Assembly (NCBI GenBank): GCA_013360945.1
Contig: JABWAQ010000024.1
Span: 1-37,375, forward strand
DNA length: 37,375 bases
Source of the DNA: Candidatus Brocadia sp.
GTDB taxonomy: Bacteria; Planctomycetota; Brocadiia; Brocadiales; Brocadiaceae
Direction: 5' to 3'
In this document: one piece after another, positions 25,841-35,205 of the stretch
Layout: each line of letters begins with the position of its first letter
Numbering within the stretch: the stretch's first letter is position 1
Notes under the pieces: generated by a model
What the model was told of the DNA's origin: nothing
Databases searched by the model: none
Seen by the model: only the letters and a program-made list of their open reading frames with translations
Made by a program: the position numbers and the translations under genes

Positions 25841-28800
25841 ATGAGCAAAGACAATTTTGTCCACCTCCACGTCCACAGTGAATACAGCCTTCTTGACGGT
25901 GCCTGCAAAATTAGCGATCTTGTTGACAGGGCCATTCAACTGAAGATGCCAGCCCTCGCCCTTACCGATCATGGAAACATGTTCGGCGCCGTGGAATTTT
26001 ACGAGACGGCAAAATCGAAAGGAATAAAGCCCATTTTAGGTTACGAGGCATACGTGGCACAGGGCAGTCGTTTTGATAAAGAATCAAAAAACGGAAAGGA
26101 AGCGATTAATCATATTACTCTTCTGGCGGAAAATAACGAAGGATACCGCAACCTTTTAAAACTTACCACATCGGCATATCTGGAAGGTTTTTACTATAAA
26201 CCAAGGATCGATAAAGCACTCCTGAAAACCCTTTCCAACGGGATCATTTGCATGAGCGGGTGTATGACCTCTGAACTCAATCGTTATTTAATGAACAATC
26301 GTTTTGAAGATGCGCTCAATGTGGCAAAGGAGTACAAGGATATCTTTGGGCCGGATCATTTTTATTTAGAAGTACAAAACAATGGGCTTGAACAACAGTC
26401 AAAATTGGTGTCAGAAGCGGCGGAGATAGGAAAGAGATTCGGCATCCCTCTTGTTGCGACAAATGACATTCACTACATGAATATGGATGATGCTACAGCA
26501 CATGATGCCCTGCTCTGCATTAATACGGGAAAGCACCTCTCAGACGTTCAAAGGCTGCGCTTCGGAACGAACGAATTTTATTTTAAAAATTTTCGGGAAA
26601 TGAATACGGTCTTTCAGCACATACCCGAGGCTATTGAAAATACCTTAAAAATTGCTGAACGTTGCAATGTGGAAATGGCCTTCGGAAAGATGCACCTGCC
26701 TAAATTTATCGCACCAAACGGCATGTCCAACAGCGCCTATCTGAGAAAACTCTGCGAGGAGGGCGCCATTCAAAAATATGGGTCCATCACACAAAAGATC
26801 CGTGAGCGTCTGGACTATGAACTTAAGGTTATCGAAAGTACAGGTTTTGTGGATTATTTTTTGATTGTCTGGGATTTTATCCATTTTGCCGTGCAACACC
26901 GTATCCCGGCTACGGGTCGGGGTTCCGGGGCCGGCAGCCTGGTTGCCTATGTGCTCAACATTACGAATATCGACCCCATTGAAAACGATTTATTATTTGA
27001 GAGGTTTCTGAATGCAGAAAGGATTTCCATGCCCGATCTGGATATCGATTTTTGCGCGGAAGGCCGTGAAAAGGTAATCCAGTACGTTCGGGGAAAATAT
27101 GGCGGCGACAGTAACGTTGCCCAGATCATTACCTTTGGGACAATGAAGGCAAAGGCAGTCATCCGGGATGTGGGACGGGTGATGAATATTCCTCTCTCAG
27201 AAGTCGACAAGGTGGCTAAACTTATTCCCAATACGCTCAATATAACCTTAAAACAGGCATTGGAGCAGGAACCTGCATTAAGAGCATTGTACGAAAATGA
27301 AAAGCATATCCATGAATTATTTGACATTTCTAAAAAACTGGAGGGGCTATGCCGCCATGCATCAGTCCATGCTGCGGGCATTGTAATTTCGGACGAACCG
27401 TTAACCGAATATGTCCCCCTGGCGAAAAATGGCGACGTAGTCACGACACAATTTTACGATGAAATACTGGTAGACAAGATCGGGTTGTTAAAGGCGGATT
27501 TTCTCGGTGTTCGGAAGCTAACGGTCATCGACAAAACCCTTAAGCTGATCCGGGAGACTACGGGGGAGGATATCGATCTCGCAAAGATTCCCATGGATAA
27601 CAGGAAGACTTATGAATTGTTATCACGCGGTGATGTGAAGGGCGTTTTCCAGGTAGAAACCAGTCGTGGATTCAGGGAATTGTTAAAGAAACTAAAACCG
27701 GACAAATTTGCCGATATCTTGCCGCTGGTGGCCTTGTACAGACCCGGTCCCCTGCAGAGCGGAATGGTGGACTCCTTTATCAACAGAAAGCATGGCAAGG
27801 AGGCGGTCGCCTATCTTCACCCTTCCCTTGAACCTATCCTGAAGGAAACCTACGGGGTAATCCTCTATCAGGAGCAGGTCATGCGTATTGCCAATCGTTT
27901 AGCGGGTTTTACCTTGAATCAGGCCGATAACCTCCGTAAGGCCATGGGAAAGAAAAAGCCGGAGATTATGGCAAAATTCAAAGGCCAATTCATAAACGGC
28001 GCTGTATCAAATGGGATTGCTCAGGAAACTGCCACAAGTATATTCGAATTGATGGAGTATTTTGCAGGATATGGCTTCAACAAGTCCCATTCCGCCGCTT
28101 ATGCGGTGATTACTTACCAGACGGCTTATTTGAAGGCGAATTATCCGGTGCTGTATATGGTCGCTCAGCTCAGTTGCGAAAAACAGAATATGGATAAGAT
28201 TGTGGATTATATTGAGGACTGCCGTCACATGGGCATCAATGTGCTTCCCCCCGATATTAATGAAAGTCAAAACGACTTCACGATTTCCAACGGAAATAAG
28301 ATACGGTTTGGATTAGGTGCAATCAAGAACGTAGGTGATAAGGCGATCGAGTCCGTAATCCAGTCCAGGAGCAAAGGAGGACGGTACACTTCAATCCTGG
28401 ATGTATGCAAACGGGTTGACCTGCGGGTTGTCAATAAACAGGTACTTGAGTCGTTGATCAAAGCGGGGTGCTTTGACTCGTTGCAGGATAACCGGGCAAA
28501 ACTGCTCGCAGGACTTGATACTGTCATGCAGGTAGGCAGTATAGCAAATAAGGACAGGCGGATAGGGCAAAAATCTCTCTTCGATATATCCAGCGGTTTA
28601 GATCTGTCAGAGAAAAGGGATTCTATGGAAGAGGTTGATGTAGAGAGGTGGTCTGAAAAGGAGATGCGCCAGGCAGAGAAGGAAAGCCTGGGTTTCTATT
28701 TGAGCTCGCATCCCTTACATGCTTATAAAGAAAAAATCAAACAATTATCCACGGTGTCTTCCGCAGACATACCTGAACATGCCGAGGGGGAAGAAGTGGT

Positions 28801-29311
28801 TATCGGGGGCATTATTACCAAGCTCAGGCCCAGCACTACCAAGCGGGGCGACCCCATGATGTACATCACCTTAGAAGATATGAAGGGTGTCACGGAATGT
28901 ATTGCCTTTAGCAAAGAGATAAAGGCCTGTCAGTCCCTTTTAACCATTGACGAGATCGTTTTCATAAAGGGGCAGATTGGTTTCCAGAGCGCTGCCCCCA
29001 CCGTGAGGATGAAAGAGATGATTGCCGAAAAGGATGCGTTAACGCGTTTGGTCAAATGCATAACAATCCGGATTGATGCATCTCAATTCGACGAGTCGAA
29101 ATTAATTCAACTCAAGGACACTGTCAGGAAACACTGCGGCACACGCCCTCTTTTTCTTGAAATTGGCACATCCGATCAGACGAGCGCATTAATCAGGACT
29201 TCCAGTCAGTATTTTGTAACGATAACGGATGCCTTTTTATCTTGCATCCGCGAACTCTTTGGTCAGGGGTCTTGCCGGATCAATCAGGCAGACCTGCTTG
29301 CGCTGGTGTAA
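25841..29311 (+). CDS. dnaE: DNA polymerase III alpha subunit
   Basis: Catalytic subunit of the replicative polymerase. The N-terminal PHP domain starts with HLHVHSEYSLLDG (8-20) and retains further motif histidines and aspartates (LTDHGN at 41-46, NDIHY at 208-212). The polymerase palm motif PDLDID is at 398-403, with catalytic aspartates D401 and D403, after GRGSGAGSL (359-367). A conserved YQEQVMRI segment lies further on. The C-terminal part has an OB-fold tRNA_anti-like domain (about 985-1060) and a short beta-binding/tail region. The 1156-aa length is normal for DnaE1. The start is ATG 25841. No proofreading exonuclease domain is fused. Confidence 0.97.
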   Translation: MSKDNFVHLHVHSEYSLLDGACKISDLVDRAIQLKMPALALTDHGNMFGAVEFYETAKSKGIKPILGYEAYVAQGSRFDKESKNGKEAINHITLLAENNEGYRNLLKLTTSAYLEGFYYKPRIDKALLKTLSNGIICMSGCMTSELNRYLMNNRFEDALNVAKEYKDIFGPDHFYLEVQNNGLEQQSKLVSEAAEIGKRFGIPLVATNDIHYMNMDDATAHDALLCINTGKHLSDVQRLRFGTNEFYFKNFREMNTVFQHIPEAIENTLKIAERCNVEMAFGKMHLPKFIAPNGMSNSAYLRKLCEEGAIQKYGSITQKIRERLDYELKVIESTGFVDYFLIVWDFIHFAVQHRIPATGRGSGAGSLVAYVLNITNIDPIENDLLFERFLNAERISMPDLDIDFCAEGREKVIQYVRGKYGGDSNVAQIITFGTMKAKAVIRDVGRVMNIPLSEVDKVAKLIPNTLNITLKQALEQEPALRALYENEKHIHELFDISKKLEGLCRHASVHAAGIVISDEPLTEYVPLAKNGDVVTTQFYDEILVDKIGLLKADFLGVRKLTVIDKTLKLIRETTGEDIDLAKIPMDNRKTYELLSRGDVKGVFQVETSRGFRELLKKLKPDKFADILPLVALYRPGPLQSGMVDSFINRKHGKEAVAYLHPSLEPILKETYGVILYQEQVMRIANRLAGFTLNQADNLRKAMGKKKPEIMAKFKGQFINGAVSNGIAQETATSIFELMEYFAGYGFNKSHSAAYAVITYQTAYLKANYPVLYMVAQLSCEKQNMDKIVDYIEDCRHMGINVLPPDINESQNDFTISNGNKIRFGLGAIKNVGDKAIESVIQSRSKGGRYTSILDVCKRVDLRVVNKQVLESLIKAGCFDSLQDNRAKLLAGLDTVMQVGSIANKDRRIGQKSLFDISSGLDLSEKRDSMEEVDVERWSEKEMRQAEKESLGFYLSSHPLHAYKEKIKQLSTVSSADIPEHAEGEEVVIGGIITKLRPSTTKRGDPMMYITLEDMKGVTECIAFSKEIKACQSLLTIDEIVFIKGQIGFQSAAPTVRMKEMIAEKDALTRLVKCITIRIDASQFDESKLIQLKDTVRKHCGTRPLFLEIGTSDQTSALIRTSSQYFVTITDAFLSCIRELFGQGSCRINQADLLALV

Positions 29312-29330
29312 AAGGCTGGATTTAGCCTTT
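29311..29330 (+). terminator. Weak hairpin directly after dnaE
   Basis: aaaggct (29311-29317), loop ggattt, agccttt (29324-29330), beginning at the last base of the dnaE stop codon. No T-run follows (ccctccg), so intrinsic termination would be weak or factor-dependent. Confidence 0.25.
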
Positions 29331-29497
29331 CCCTCCGAAGTCCCTTCTCCCTAAGATCCGTCCTTTTTGTTTTCTCCGGTTTTTACGGTAAATAAACAAC
29401 AGAGATATTTTTATGATAGGGATGAAGCATTTGCCAGGCCATAGATAGAAATGCGTTTATATTCAAGCCACAAATGCCTCGCCCCTGCTAAAAATAT

Positions 29498-29526
29498 TTG
29501 ACCTGTCTGATTCATTGTGTTAATAT
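29498..29526 (+). promoter_or_regulatory. Candidate promoter for the NDK-like/MBL operon
   Basis: TTGACC (29498-29503), a 17-bp spacer and TAATAT (29521-29526). A start near 29533 would leave a leader of about 54 nt before the ATG at 29587. The spacing is ideal and each box differs from consensus by only one or two bases. Confidence 0.5.
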
Positions 29527-29586
29527 TGCTGGTTTAAAATTCATTTTTATTGTTTATTATTCTGATTTTGGAGAAAAAACGAACCT

Positions 29587-30777
29587 ATGGCGGATGAACT
29601 GACCTATGCATTAATTACTCCTTATAGCCTTTTAAAGAGCCGTACCGGTGGTATTCTGGGCCGCCTGCTTTCGTTGACAAACCTGGAGATTGTAGGGGCA
29701 ACGATGTTTGCACCCAGCGATGCCTTTATCGATAAATATTGTGCAACCATCGAAGAGCAGGACTGCAAACCTGCATGGAAAAAGGTCATGACGGATTATA
29801 TCAACAGTACCTTTCGTAAGGTGAACAAGTTTAGAATTACCAATCGGACGGTACTTCTCTTCTTCAAGGGTCCCCGTGCCCTCGAAAAATTAAAAGATGA
29901 TGTGATAGGACCTATTACCAGTTTCCAGGGGCATACCATCCGTGGGAGCTTTGGAGATTTTGTGGAGAGTGCCGACGGTACAGTCGAATATTTCGAACCG
30001 GCAGTTGTATCCGCAGTAGACCATAACACGAACGCTAAACAATTAGCCTTATTTGCCGAGTATTTACCGACTGATGGCGGGGTTCTGGAGGATATTGTCA
30101 AGTTTCCTGAAGGGATCAAGGCTGAGACGACCTTAGTCATCCTGAAACCCTTTGAGGAACAAAGTCCTCTGCCAGGAAATATTATTGACATGTTTTCAAG
30201 GTCGGGTTTATTTATTGTCGGGGTAAAGCTCCTGAGAATGAGTATTGCACAGGCTGAGGAGTTTTACGGTCCGTTAATCAACATCTTTCGGGAAAAATTA
30301 AAACCCAAACCGGAAAAGATCGCAGGCAGGCTAAAAGAAAGTTTACAATCCGTCTTTACGTTTGAAGTGCCGGATACGATCGTCAGCAGCCACGCCGAAC
30401 AATTGGCGGAACAACTCAAAGATATGAATGCCATGCATGAATTCAATAAGATTATACAGTACATGACGGGGCTGGATCCTGAAAAGACAAGTTCAGCCGA
30501 TAAGAAAAAGCCGGGCATAGCGCGTTGTCTGGCCCTGTTGTATCGGGGCCCGGACGCCATTTATAAGATACGGAATATTCTCGGCCCAACCGACTCGAAG
30601 AAGGGCGAACCTGGCAAGGTACGCAGGATTTATGGAGAGGACATCATGAAGAATGCAGCACACGCCTCGGATTTGGTAGAAAACGCTGAGCGAGAACGGA
30701 AAATTATCGGGCTCTGGGATAATAAAGGCCACTGTGAACTTAAAGAATTGATCGAAAATTATTTACGATCAAAGTAG
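29587..30777 (+). CDS. Tandem nucleoside-diphosphate-kinase-like protein
   Basis: 396 aa with two NDK-like units. Unit 1 (about 1-160) has YALITPYS where NDKs carry a nucleotide-binding Lys, and IRGSFGDFVE, but no evident catalytic NxxH. Unit 2 (about 178-380) begins TLVILKP with K187 and contains LYRGPDAIYKIRNILGPT. It ends with KNAAHASD...AERE, where H359 matches the phosphohistidine of NDK. Unit 2 carries an insertion of about 60-100 residues in its middle. So one site looks intact and the other degenerate. A plain NDK is about 140 aa, so this is a rearranged protein. Real NDK activity is plausible but not shown. It forms an operon with the MBL gene 10 bp downstream. Confidence 0.75.
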   Translation: MADELTYALITPYSLLKSRTGGILGRLLSLTNLEIVGATMFAPSDAFIDKYCATIEEQDCKPAWKKVMTDYINSTFRKVNKFRITNRTVLLFFKGPRALEKLKDDVIGPITSFQGHTIRGSFGDFVESADGTVEYFEPAVVSAVDHNTNAKQLALFAEYLPTDGGVLEDIVKFPEGIKAETTLVILKPFEEQSPLPGNIIDMFSRSGLFIVGVKLLRMSIAQAEEFYGPLINIFREKLKPKPEKIAGRLKESLQSVFTFEVPDTIVSSHAEQLAEQLKDMNAMHEFNKIIQYMTGLDPEKTSSADKKKPGIARCLALLYRGPDAIYKIRNILGPTDSKKGEPGKVRRIYGEDIMKNAAHASDLVENAERERKIIGLWDNKGHCELKELIENYLRSK

Positions 30778-30787
30778 AAGGTAACGT

Positions 30788-31462
30788 ATGCTTGTACAAA
30801 AGATACCGGTAGGACCTTTGGAGGTATGTTGCTACATTGTTATTGACACAGATGCTGCCGATGCAATGATTATTGATCCGGGCGCGGACGGAAGAAACAT
30901 TATTGAATTTTTAAAAAATAGGCGATTGCTTCCAAAAATAATTGTAATTACCCATGGACACGGTGATCATATCGGCGCCAATACCGAGCTTAAAAAGGCC
31001 TATCCTGATATTCAAATCTGCGTGCATGAGGCAGATCAGGATATGCTCCCTTACCCCGCAAAAAACCTTTCTATCCTTGCTGCTTTCTATGGAGGGAGAA
31101 CGGTGCGGTCGCCTGCAGCAGACCGGTTGCTCAGGGATGGAGACACCGTTACTGTTGGGGGATCCGTGTTTGAAGTAATTCATACCCCTGGCCATACCCC
31201 TGGTGGGATATGTTTGTACAGCAAGAACCAGGAAAACGGAAGACCTCCGGTGTTGTTTTCCGGAGATACCCTTTTCAAAGAAGGTGTTGGCAGGACAGAC
31301 TTTCCCGGAAGTAGTCAGGAAAGTCTCATTCGGGCTATTAAAGAGCGATTATTCGTGCTGGATGATAAAACGATAGTGTATCCCGGTCATGGTCCATCAA
31401 CAACGATTGCAGAAGAAAAGAAAAACAATCCTTTTGTTGTTGATGACACACGAATTTCATAA
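30788..31462 (+). CDS. MBL-fold hydrolase, glyoxalase II-like
   Basis: Metallo-beta-lactamase-fold hydrolase of the glyoxalase II/YcbL type, 224 aa. The metal-binding motif THGHGDH gives H56, H58, D60 and H61. H136 lies in HTPGHTPGG, D160 in FSGDTLF and H201 in YPGHGP. The GVGRTDFPGSS stretch is characteristic of the small glyoxalase II-like group, which lacks the glutathione-binding C-terminal domain. It may act on thioesters or related substrates; the substrate is not predictable. It is cytoplasmic, with no signal. The start is ATG 30788 with AAGGTAA upstream. Confidence 0.85.
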   Translation: MLVQKIPVGPLEVCCYIVIDTDAADAMIIDPGADGRNIIEFLKNRRLLPKIIVITHGHGDHIGANTELKKAYPDIQICVHEADQDMLPYPAKNLSILAAFYGGRTVRSPAADRLLRDGDTVTVGGSVFEVIHTPGHTPGGICLYSKNQENGRPPVLFSGDTLFKEGVGRTDFPGSSQESLIRAIKERLFVLDDKTIVYPGHGPSTTIAEEKKNNPFVVDDTRIS

Positions 31463-31467
31463 AGATA

Positions 31468-31488
31468 TTTTTACATTTTCTGTAAAAA
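31468..31488 (+). terminator. AT-rich hairpin after the MBL gene
   Basis: tttttaca (31468-31475), loop ttttc, tgtaaaaa (31481-31488). The stem is AT-rich and lacks a GC core, so it is at best a weak terminator. Confidence 0.25.
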
Positions 31489-31610
31489 AATTTAGCGTCT
31501 GCCTTGTGTAGCGCGGATTTCAGTTCGCAGGATAGCGGCATAATAAATGTTGCGCCACATGCGTTCGGCTTAGGATACTAAAAAACAAATTTTAATAAGG
31601 TAACAGTTGC

Positions 31611-34127
31611 ATGGTTGAGAAGAGAGAAAATATAAAAGAGTTATTTATCGAAGAAGAGATGAAGGATTCGTATCTCAGTTACGCCATGAGTGTTATCATG
31701 AGCCGTGCGCTTCCCGATGTGAGGGATGGCCTGAAACCATCACAGAGACGCATCCTGGTTGCCATGAATGACCTTGGTTTAGGCCCCCGTTCTAAATTCA
31801 GAAAATGTGCCAAGATAGCAGGCGACACAACGGGTAACTATCACCCCCACGGCGAGCAGGTGGTATATCCTACCCTCGTCCGTATGGCGCAGGATTTTAA
31901 TTACCGGTACCCGTTAATAGAGGGGCAAGGGAACTTTGGCTCCATCGATGGAGATCCACCGGCGGCCATGAGGTATACAGAAGCCCGCATGACGGAAGCT
32001 ACCATGGTGATTATGGAAGATCTGGAGAGGGAGACGGTTGATTATATACCCAATTACGATGATACACGCATGGAGCCTGTTGTCCTTCCTTCGAAATTTC
32101 CAAATTTACTCTGCAACGGCTGCTCCGGTATCGCAGTGGGTATGGCCACGAGTATTCCACCGCATAACGTGAATGAGATCTGTGATGGAATTGTTGCGGT
32201 CATCGATAATCCTGAGGTCACCATTGATGAGTTAATGAAGATTATCAAAGGTCCTGATTTTCCCACGGGGGCATTAATCTGTGGTACGGAAGGAATTAAG
32301 GAGGGATACCGAACCGGTCGCGGGACGATTACGGTGCGGGCGCGTGCACACATAGAAACGGCCAAGAGTGGGAAAAAGAGTATTGTCGTAACCGAGATAC
32401 CCTATCAGCTTAACAGGGATAATATTTTAGAGCGCATTGCGGAATTGGTGCGGGAAGAACAACTGAAAGGCATCTCGGATATCCGCAACGAAAGCGATCG
32501 GGAGGGGAGCCGCCTGGTTATTGATTTGAAAAAGGGGGAGGACGAAGAGGTTGTTTTAAACCAGCTTTACAAACATACAAAACTCCAGGATAGCTTCAGT
32601 ATCATCATGATTGCCCTGATTAACAACCGGCCAGAAACGCTTAACCTGAAACAGATGCTGATTTACTATGTCGAGCATCGAAAGGTCGTTATCATCCGCA
32701 GAACGAAATATTTGCTGGAGAAGGCACAGGCAAGGGCCCATATCCTGGAAGGGTTGCGAATTGCACTCAAAAATATCGACAGGATCATACAGTTAATCAA
32801 GACATCCGATTCTGTTGAGAGCGCGCGCCAGGGGCTCATGAGTGAATTTTCCCTCTCGGAGCTTCAGGCCAACGCCATCCTGGACATGAAACTCCAGAGG
32901 TTGACGGGGCTCGAGCAAGGAAAGCTCGAAGAGGAGTATAAAAAGTTATGCGCCGATATTAAAGGATATCAAGCCATCCTGGCCAGCGAAAAATTGGTGC
33001 TGGACATTATTAAAAAGGACGTCGCAGAAGTTAAAGAGCGCTTTGGTGATAAGCGTCGTACCGAGATAGTTGGCGCTGTTACCGAGTTAAATTTAGAAGA
33101 CCTCATAGCAGAGGAAAGCGTCGCGGTAATTATCAGCCACGAAGGATATATCAAGCGGTTACCCCTCACAGCCTACCGGAAACAGCACCGTGGCGGCAAA
33201 GGTGTTGCCGGAGCTGATATGAAAGAAGGGGATTTCATAGAGCATTTGTTTGTGGCATCGACTCATGATTACATCCTGTTTTTCACTGACCAGGGTCGGG
33301 TTTACTGGCTCAAGGTTTACGATATTCCGCAGATGGCCAGAACGGCCAAGGGCCGTGCGCTTATTAATTTGTTGGAATTAAAAGAAGGTGAAAATGTAAC
33401 CTCTCTCATTCCCGTAAGAGATTTTGATGAACGGCAGTTGGTCATGGCGACCAGCAACGGGATTATTAAAAAGACGGTGTTGAATGCCTATGGCAATCCC
33501 AAAAAAGGTGGGATTATTGCTATTACCCTGGATGAAGGGGATAAATTGATCGGTGTTAAATTAACAAATGGTAAACAGGATATCATCCTTGGCACCGAAC
33601 AGGGAAAGGCCATGCGTTTTTCCGAAGAAGACGTCAGGACCATGGGGCGTGTCACCCATGGGGTGAAAGGGATCACGCTCAAAGAGGATGATAAGGTCAG
33701 GGATATCGTGATTGTAGACGAGCATGCATCCCTGTTGGCTGTTTGCGAGAATGGATTCGGAAAGCGGACCGATTTTGCGGAATATCCCGTTCACCATCGG
33801 GGCGGCCAGGGGGTTATTAACATCAAAACTACCGACAGGAACGGAAAGGTCGTGGCGCTGATCGATGTGAGAGAAGAAGATGAATTGATTATGATTACGG
33901 CACGTGGAAAGGTTATACGCACACCGGTGAATACCATTCGCGCCATCGGAAGGAATACTCAGGGGGTCAAGCTTTTTTCTATAGAGGAAGGAGATAAACT
34001 GGTTTCCGTTGCGCGGGTTGTCCCGGAAGCGACAAAGGTTGAAGAGGGTACTGAAGAAACGTTAAGGGGAGAAACCGAGGAAGAACAGATTTCTGGAGAA
34101 GGTCCTCAGGGAGAGACTGAAGAGTGA
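31611..34127 (+). CDS. gyrA: DNA gyrase subunit A
   Basis: Subunit of the type II topoisomerase that introduces negative supercoils. The winged-helix domain carries the catalytic tyrosine Y122 in AAMRYTEAR. The C-terminal beta-pinwheel carries a GyrA-box QHRGGKG near residues 524-530, which supports gyrase over ParC. At 838 aa it is full length, with an acidic Glu/Gly-rich tail (about 808-838). In the quinolone-resistance-determining region, residues 82-87 read EQVVYP, where E. coli has DSAVYD. The Ser83 and Asp87 positions are therefore Gln and Pro. gyrB is not in the window. The start is ATG 31611. Confidence 0.95.
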   Translation: MVEKRENIKELFIEEEMKDSYLSYAMSVIMSRALPDVRDGLKPSQRRILVAMNDLGLGPRSKFRKCAKIAGDTTGNYHPHGEQVVYPTLVRMAQDFNYRYPLIEGQGNFGSIDGDPPAAMRYTEARMTEATMVIMEDLERETVDYIPNYDDTRMEPVVLPSKFPNLLCNGCSGIAVGMATSIPPHNVNEICDGIVAVIDNPEVTIDELMKIIKGPDFPTGALICGTEGIKEGYRTGRGTITVRARAHIETAKSGKKSIVVTEIPYQLNRDNILERIAELVREEQLKGISDIRNESDREGSRLVIDLKKGEDEEVVLNQLYKHTKLQDSFSIIMIALINNRPETLNLKQMLIYYVEHRKVVIIRRTKYLLEKAQARAHILEGLRIALKNIDRIIQLIKTSDSVESARQGLMSEFSLSELQANAILDMKLQRLTGLEQGKLEEEYKKLCADIKGYQAILASEKLVLDIIKKDVAEVKERFGDKRRTEIVGAVTELNLEDLIAEESVAVIISHEGYIKRLPLTAYRKQHRGGKGVAGADMKEGDFIEHLFVASTHDYILFFTDQGRVYWLKVYDIPQMARTAKGRALINLLELKEGENVTSLIPVRDFDERQLVMATSNGIIKKTVLNAYGNPKKGGIIAITLDEGDKLIGVKLTNGKQDIILGTEQGKAMRFSEEDVRTMGRVTHGVKGITLKEDDKVRDIVIVDEHASLLAVCENGFGKRTDFAEYPVHHRGGQGVINIKTTDRNGKVVALIDVREEDELIMITARGKVIRTPVNTIRAIGRNTQGVKLFSIEEGDKLVSVARVVPEATKVEEGTEETLRGETEEEQISGEGPQGETEE

Positions 34128-34406
34128 AACGGTTAATTTTAACGGATAGGAAATTCAAAATTTGTAGCCGCAATCTTCAGTCTGCGCCATGGCTATTTCA
34201 CAATTCCATGTTTACCAGAGGTGTCCACGCAGGTTAAAACCGTGCGGCTGCCAGAGTCGTTGCCTTTGACAATCTAATTAAACCCTGAAATATCCGACCT
34301 TGCCCAACAAAATATTTGTGCGGTTTCTTATCAAATCAATCATTCCCAAGGGTAGATTTCTGATTCAGTGTAGTTCACCATAATAACAAACAAAAGGTAA
34401 TTTGTG

Positions 34407-35186
34407 ATGGACCAGAAACTTCCCATATCTGCCTGCATTATTACTCTCAATGAGGAATCTCGTATCCATGATTGCCTTGAGAGCATAAAATGGGTGGACG
34501 AGATTATTGTAGTGGATTCATTCAGTACGGATAAGACGGTGGATATTTGCAGGGAATATACCAGCAGGGTGTATCAGCGGGCGTGGCCTGGAAATATCGA
34601 TCAGAAGAACTACACGATTGGTTTGGCAAAGAATGACTGGGTCCTTTGTTTGGATGCCGACGAAAGGCTATCTCCCGGACTTGCTGAAGAAATCAAAGAA
34701 GCGGTTAATAACCCCGGCAACAGTATAGGCTTCTTTTTTCCCAGGCGTAGTTTTTACCTTGGCCGGTGGATTTGCCACGGTGATTGGTATCCTGATTATC
34801 AGTTGCGGTTCTTTAAGAAAGGGTACGGACAGTGGCAAGGGACAAATCCTCATGGACGGGTGATTGTGGATGGCAAGACCCGATACCTGAAACACGATTT
34901 GTATCACTTTAACTATAAAAACTTTTCCCATCAATTGAGGACAATTGACAACTATTCCACGGTCTTTGCCAATGTCATGACTGGGCGTGGCAGGGGTTTT
35001 AGCTTATTCCAGTTAATTTTCAGGCCCCTCTTTAAGTTTATCAGGGGATATTTTCTCAGGAAAGGTTTTTTAGACGGCCTGCCCGGGTTTGTTATCGCGG
35101 TCTCGAGCGCCTTCTATCTTTTTGTAAAATATGTAAAACTCTGGGAACGGGCTCAGGACAATAAAGTAAAAAATGCCCGCGGTTAA
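34407..35186 (+). CDS. GT2-family glycosyltransferase, WaaE/KdtX-like
   Basis: Cytoplasmic, membrane-associated glycosyltransferase, probably acting on LPS core. The GT-A fold shows CIITLNEESRIHDCLESIKW near the N-terminus, VVDSFSTDKT and the metal-binding DxD as LDADE (about 85-89). The family resembles WaaE-type glucosyltransferases, which add a hexose to core heptose. A C-terminal amphipathic/hydrophobic region (FVIAVSSAFYLFVKYVKL) may anchor it to the membrane. I prefer ATG 34407 over GTG 34404; AAAGGTAA lies upstream. It is followed 19 bp later by the kinase-like gene, consistent with one LPS-core operon. Confidence 0.85.
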   Translation: MDQKLPISACIITLNEESRIHDCLESIKWVDEIIVVDSFSTDKTVDICREYTSRVYQRAWPGNIDQKNYTIGLAKNDWVLCLDADERLSPGLAEEIKEAVNNPGNSIGFFFPRRSFYLGRWICHGDWYPDYQLRFFKKGYGQWQGTNPHGRVIVDGKTRYLKHDLYHFNYKNFSHQLRTIDNYSTVFANVMTGRGRGFSLFQLIFRPLFKFIRGYFLRKGFLDGLPGFVIAVSSAFYLFVKYVKLWERAQDNKVKNARG

Positions 35187-35205
35187 GATGCGATCTCAAA
35201 TTTAG

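Noticed and set aside
34128..34406. Possible small gene and promoter between gyrA and the GT2 gene
   Set aside because: The longest frame noted is about 26 codons with Cys/Arg-rich, non-protein-like content. A TTGACA at 34266 lacks a good -10.
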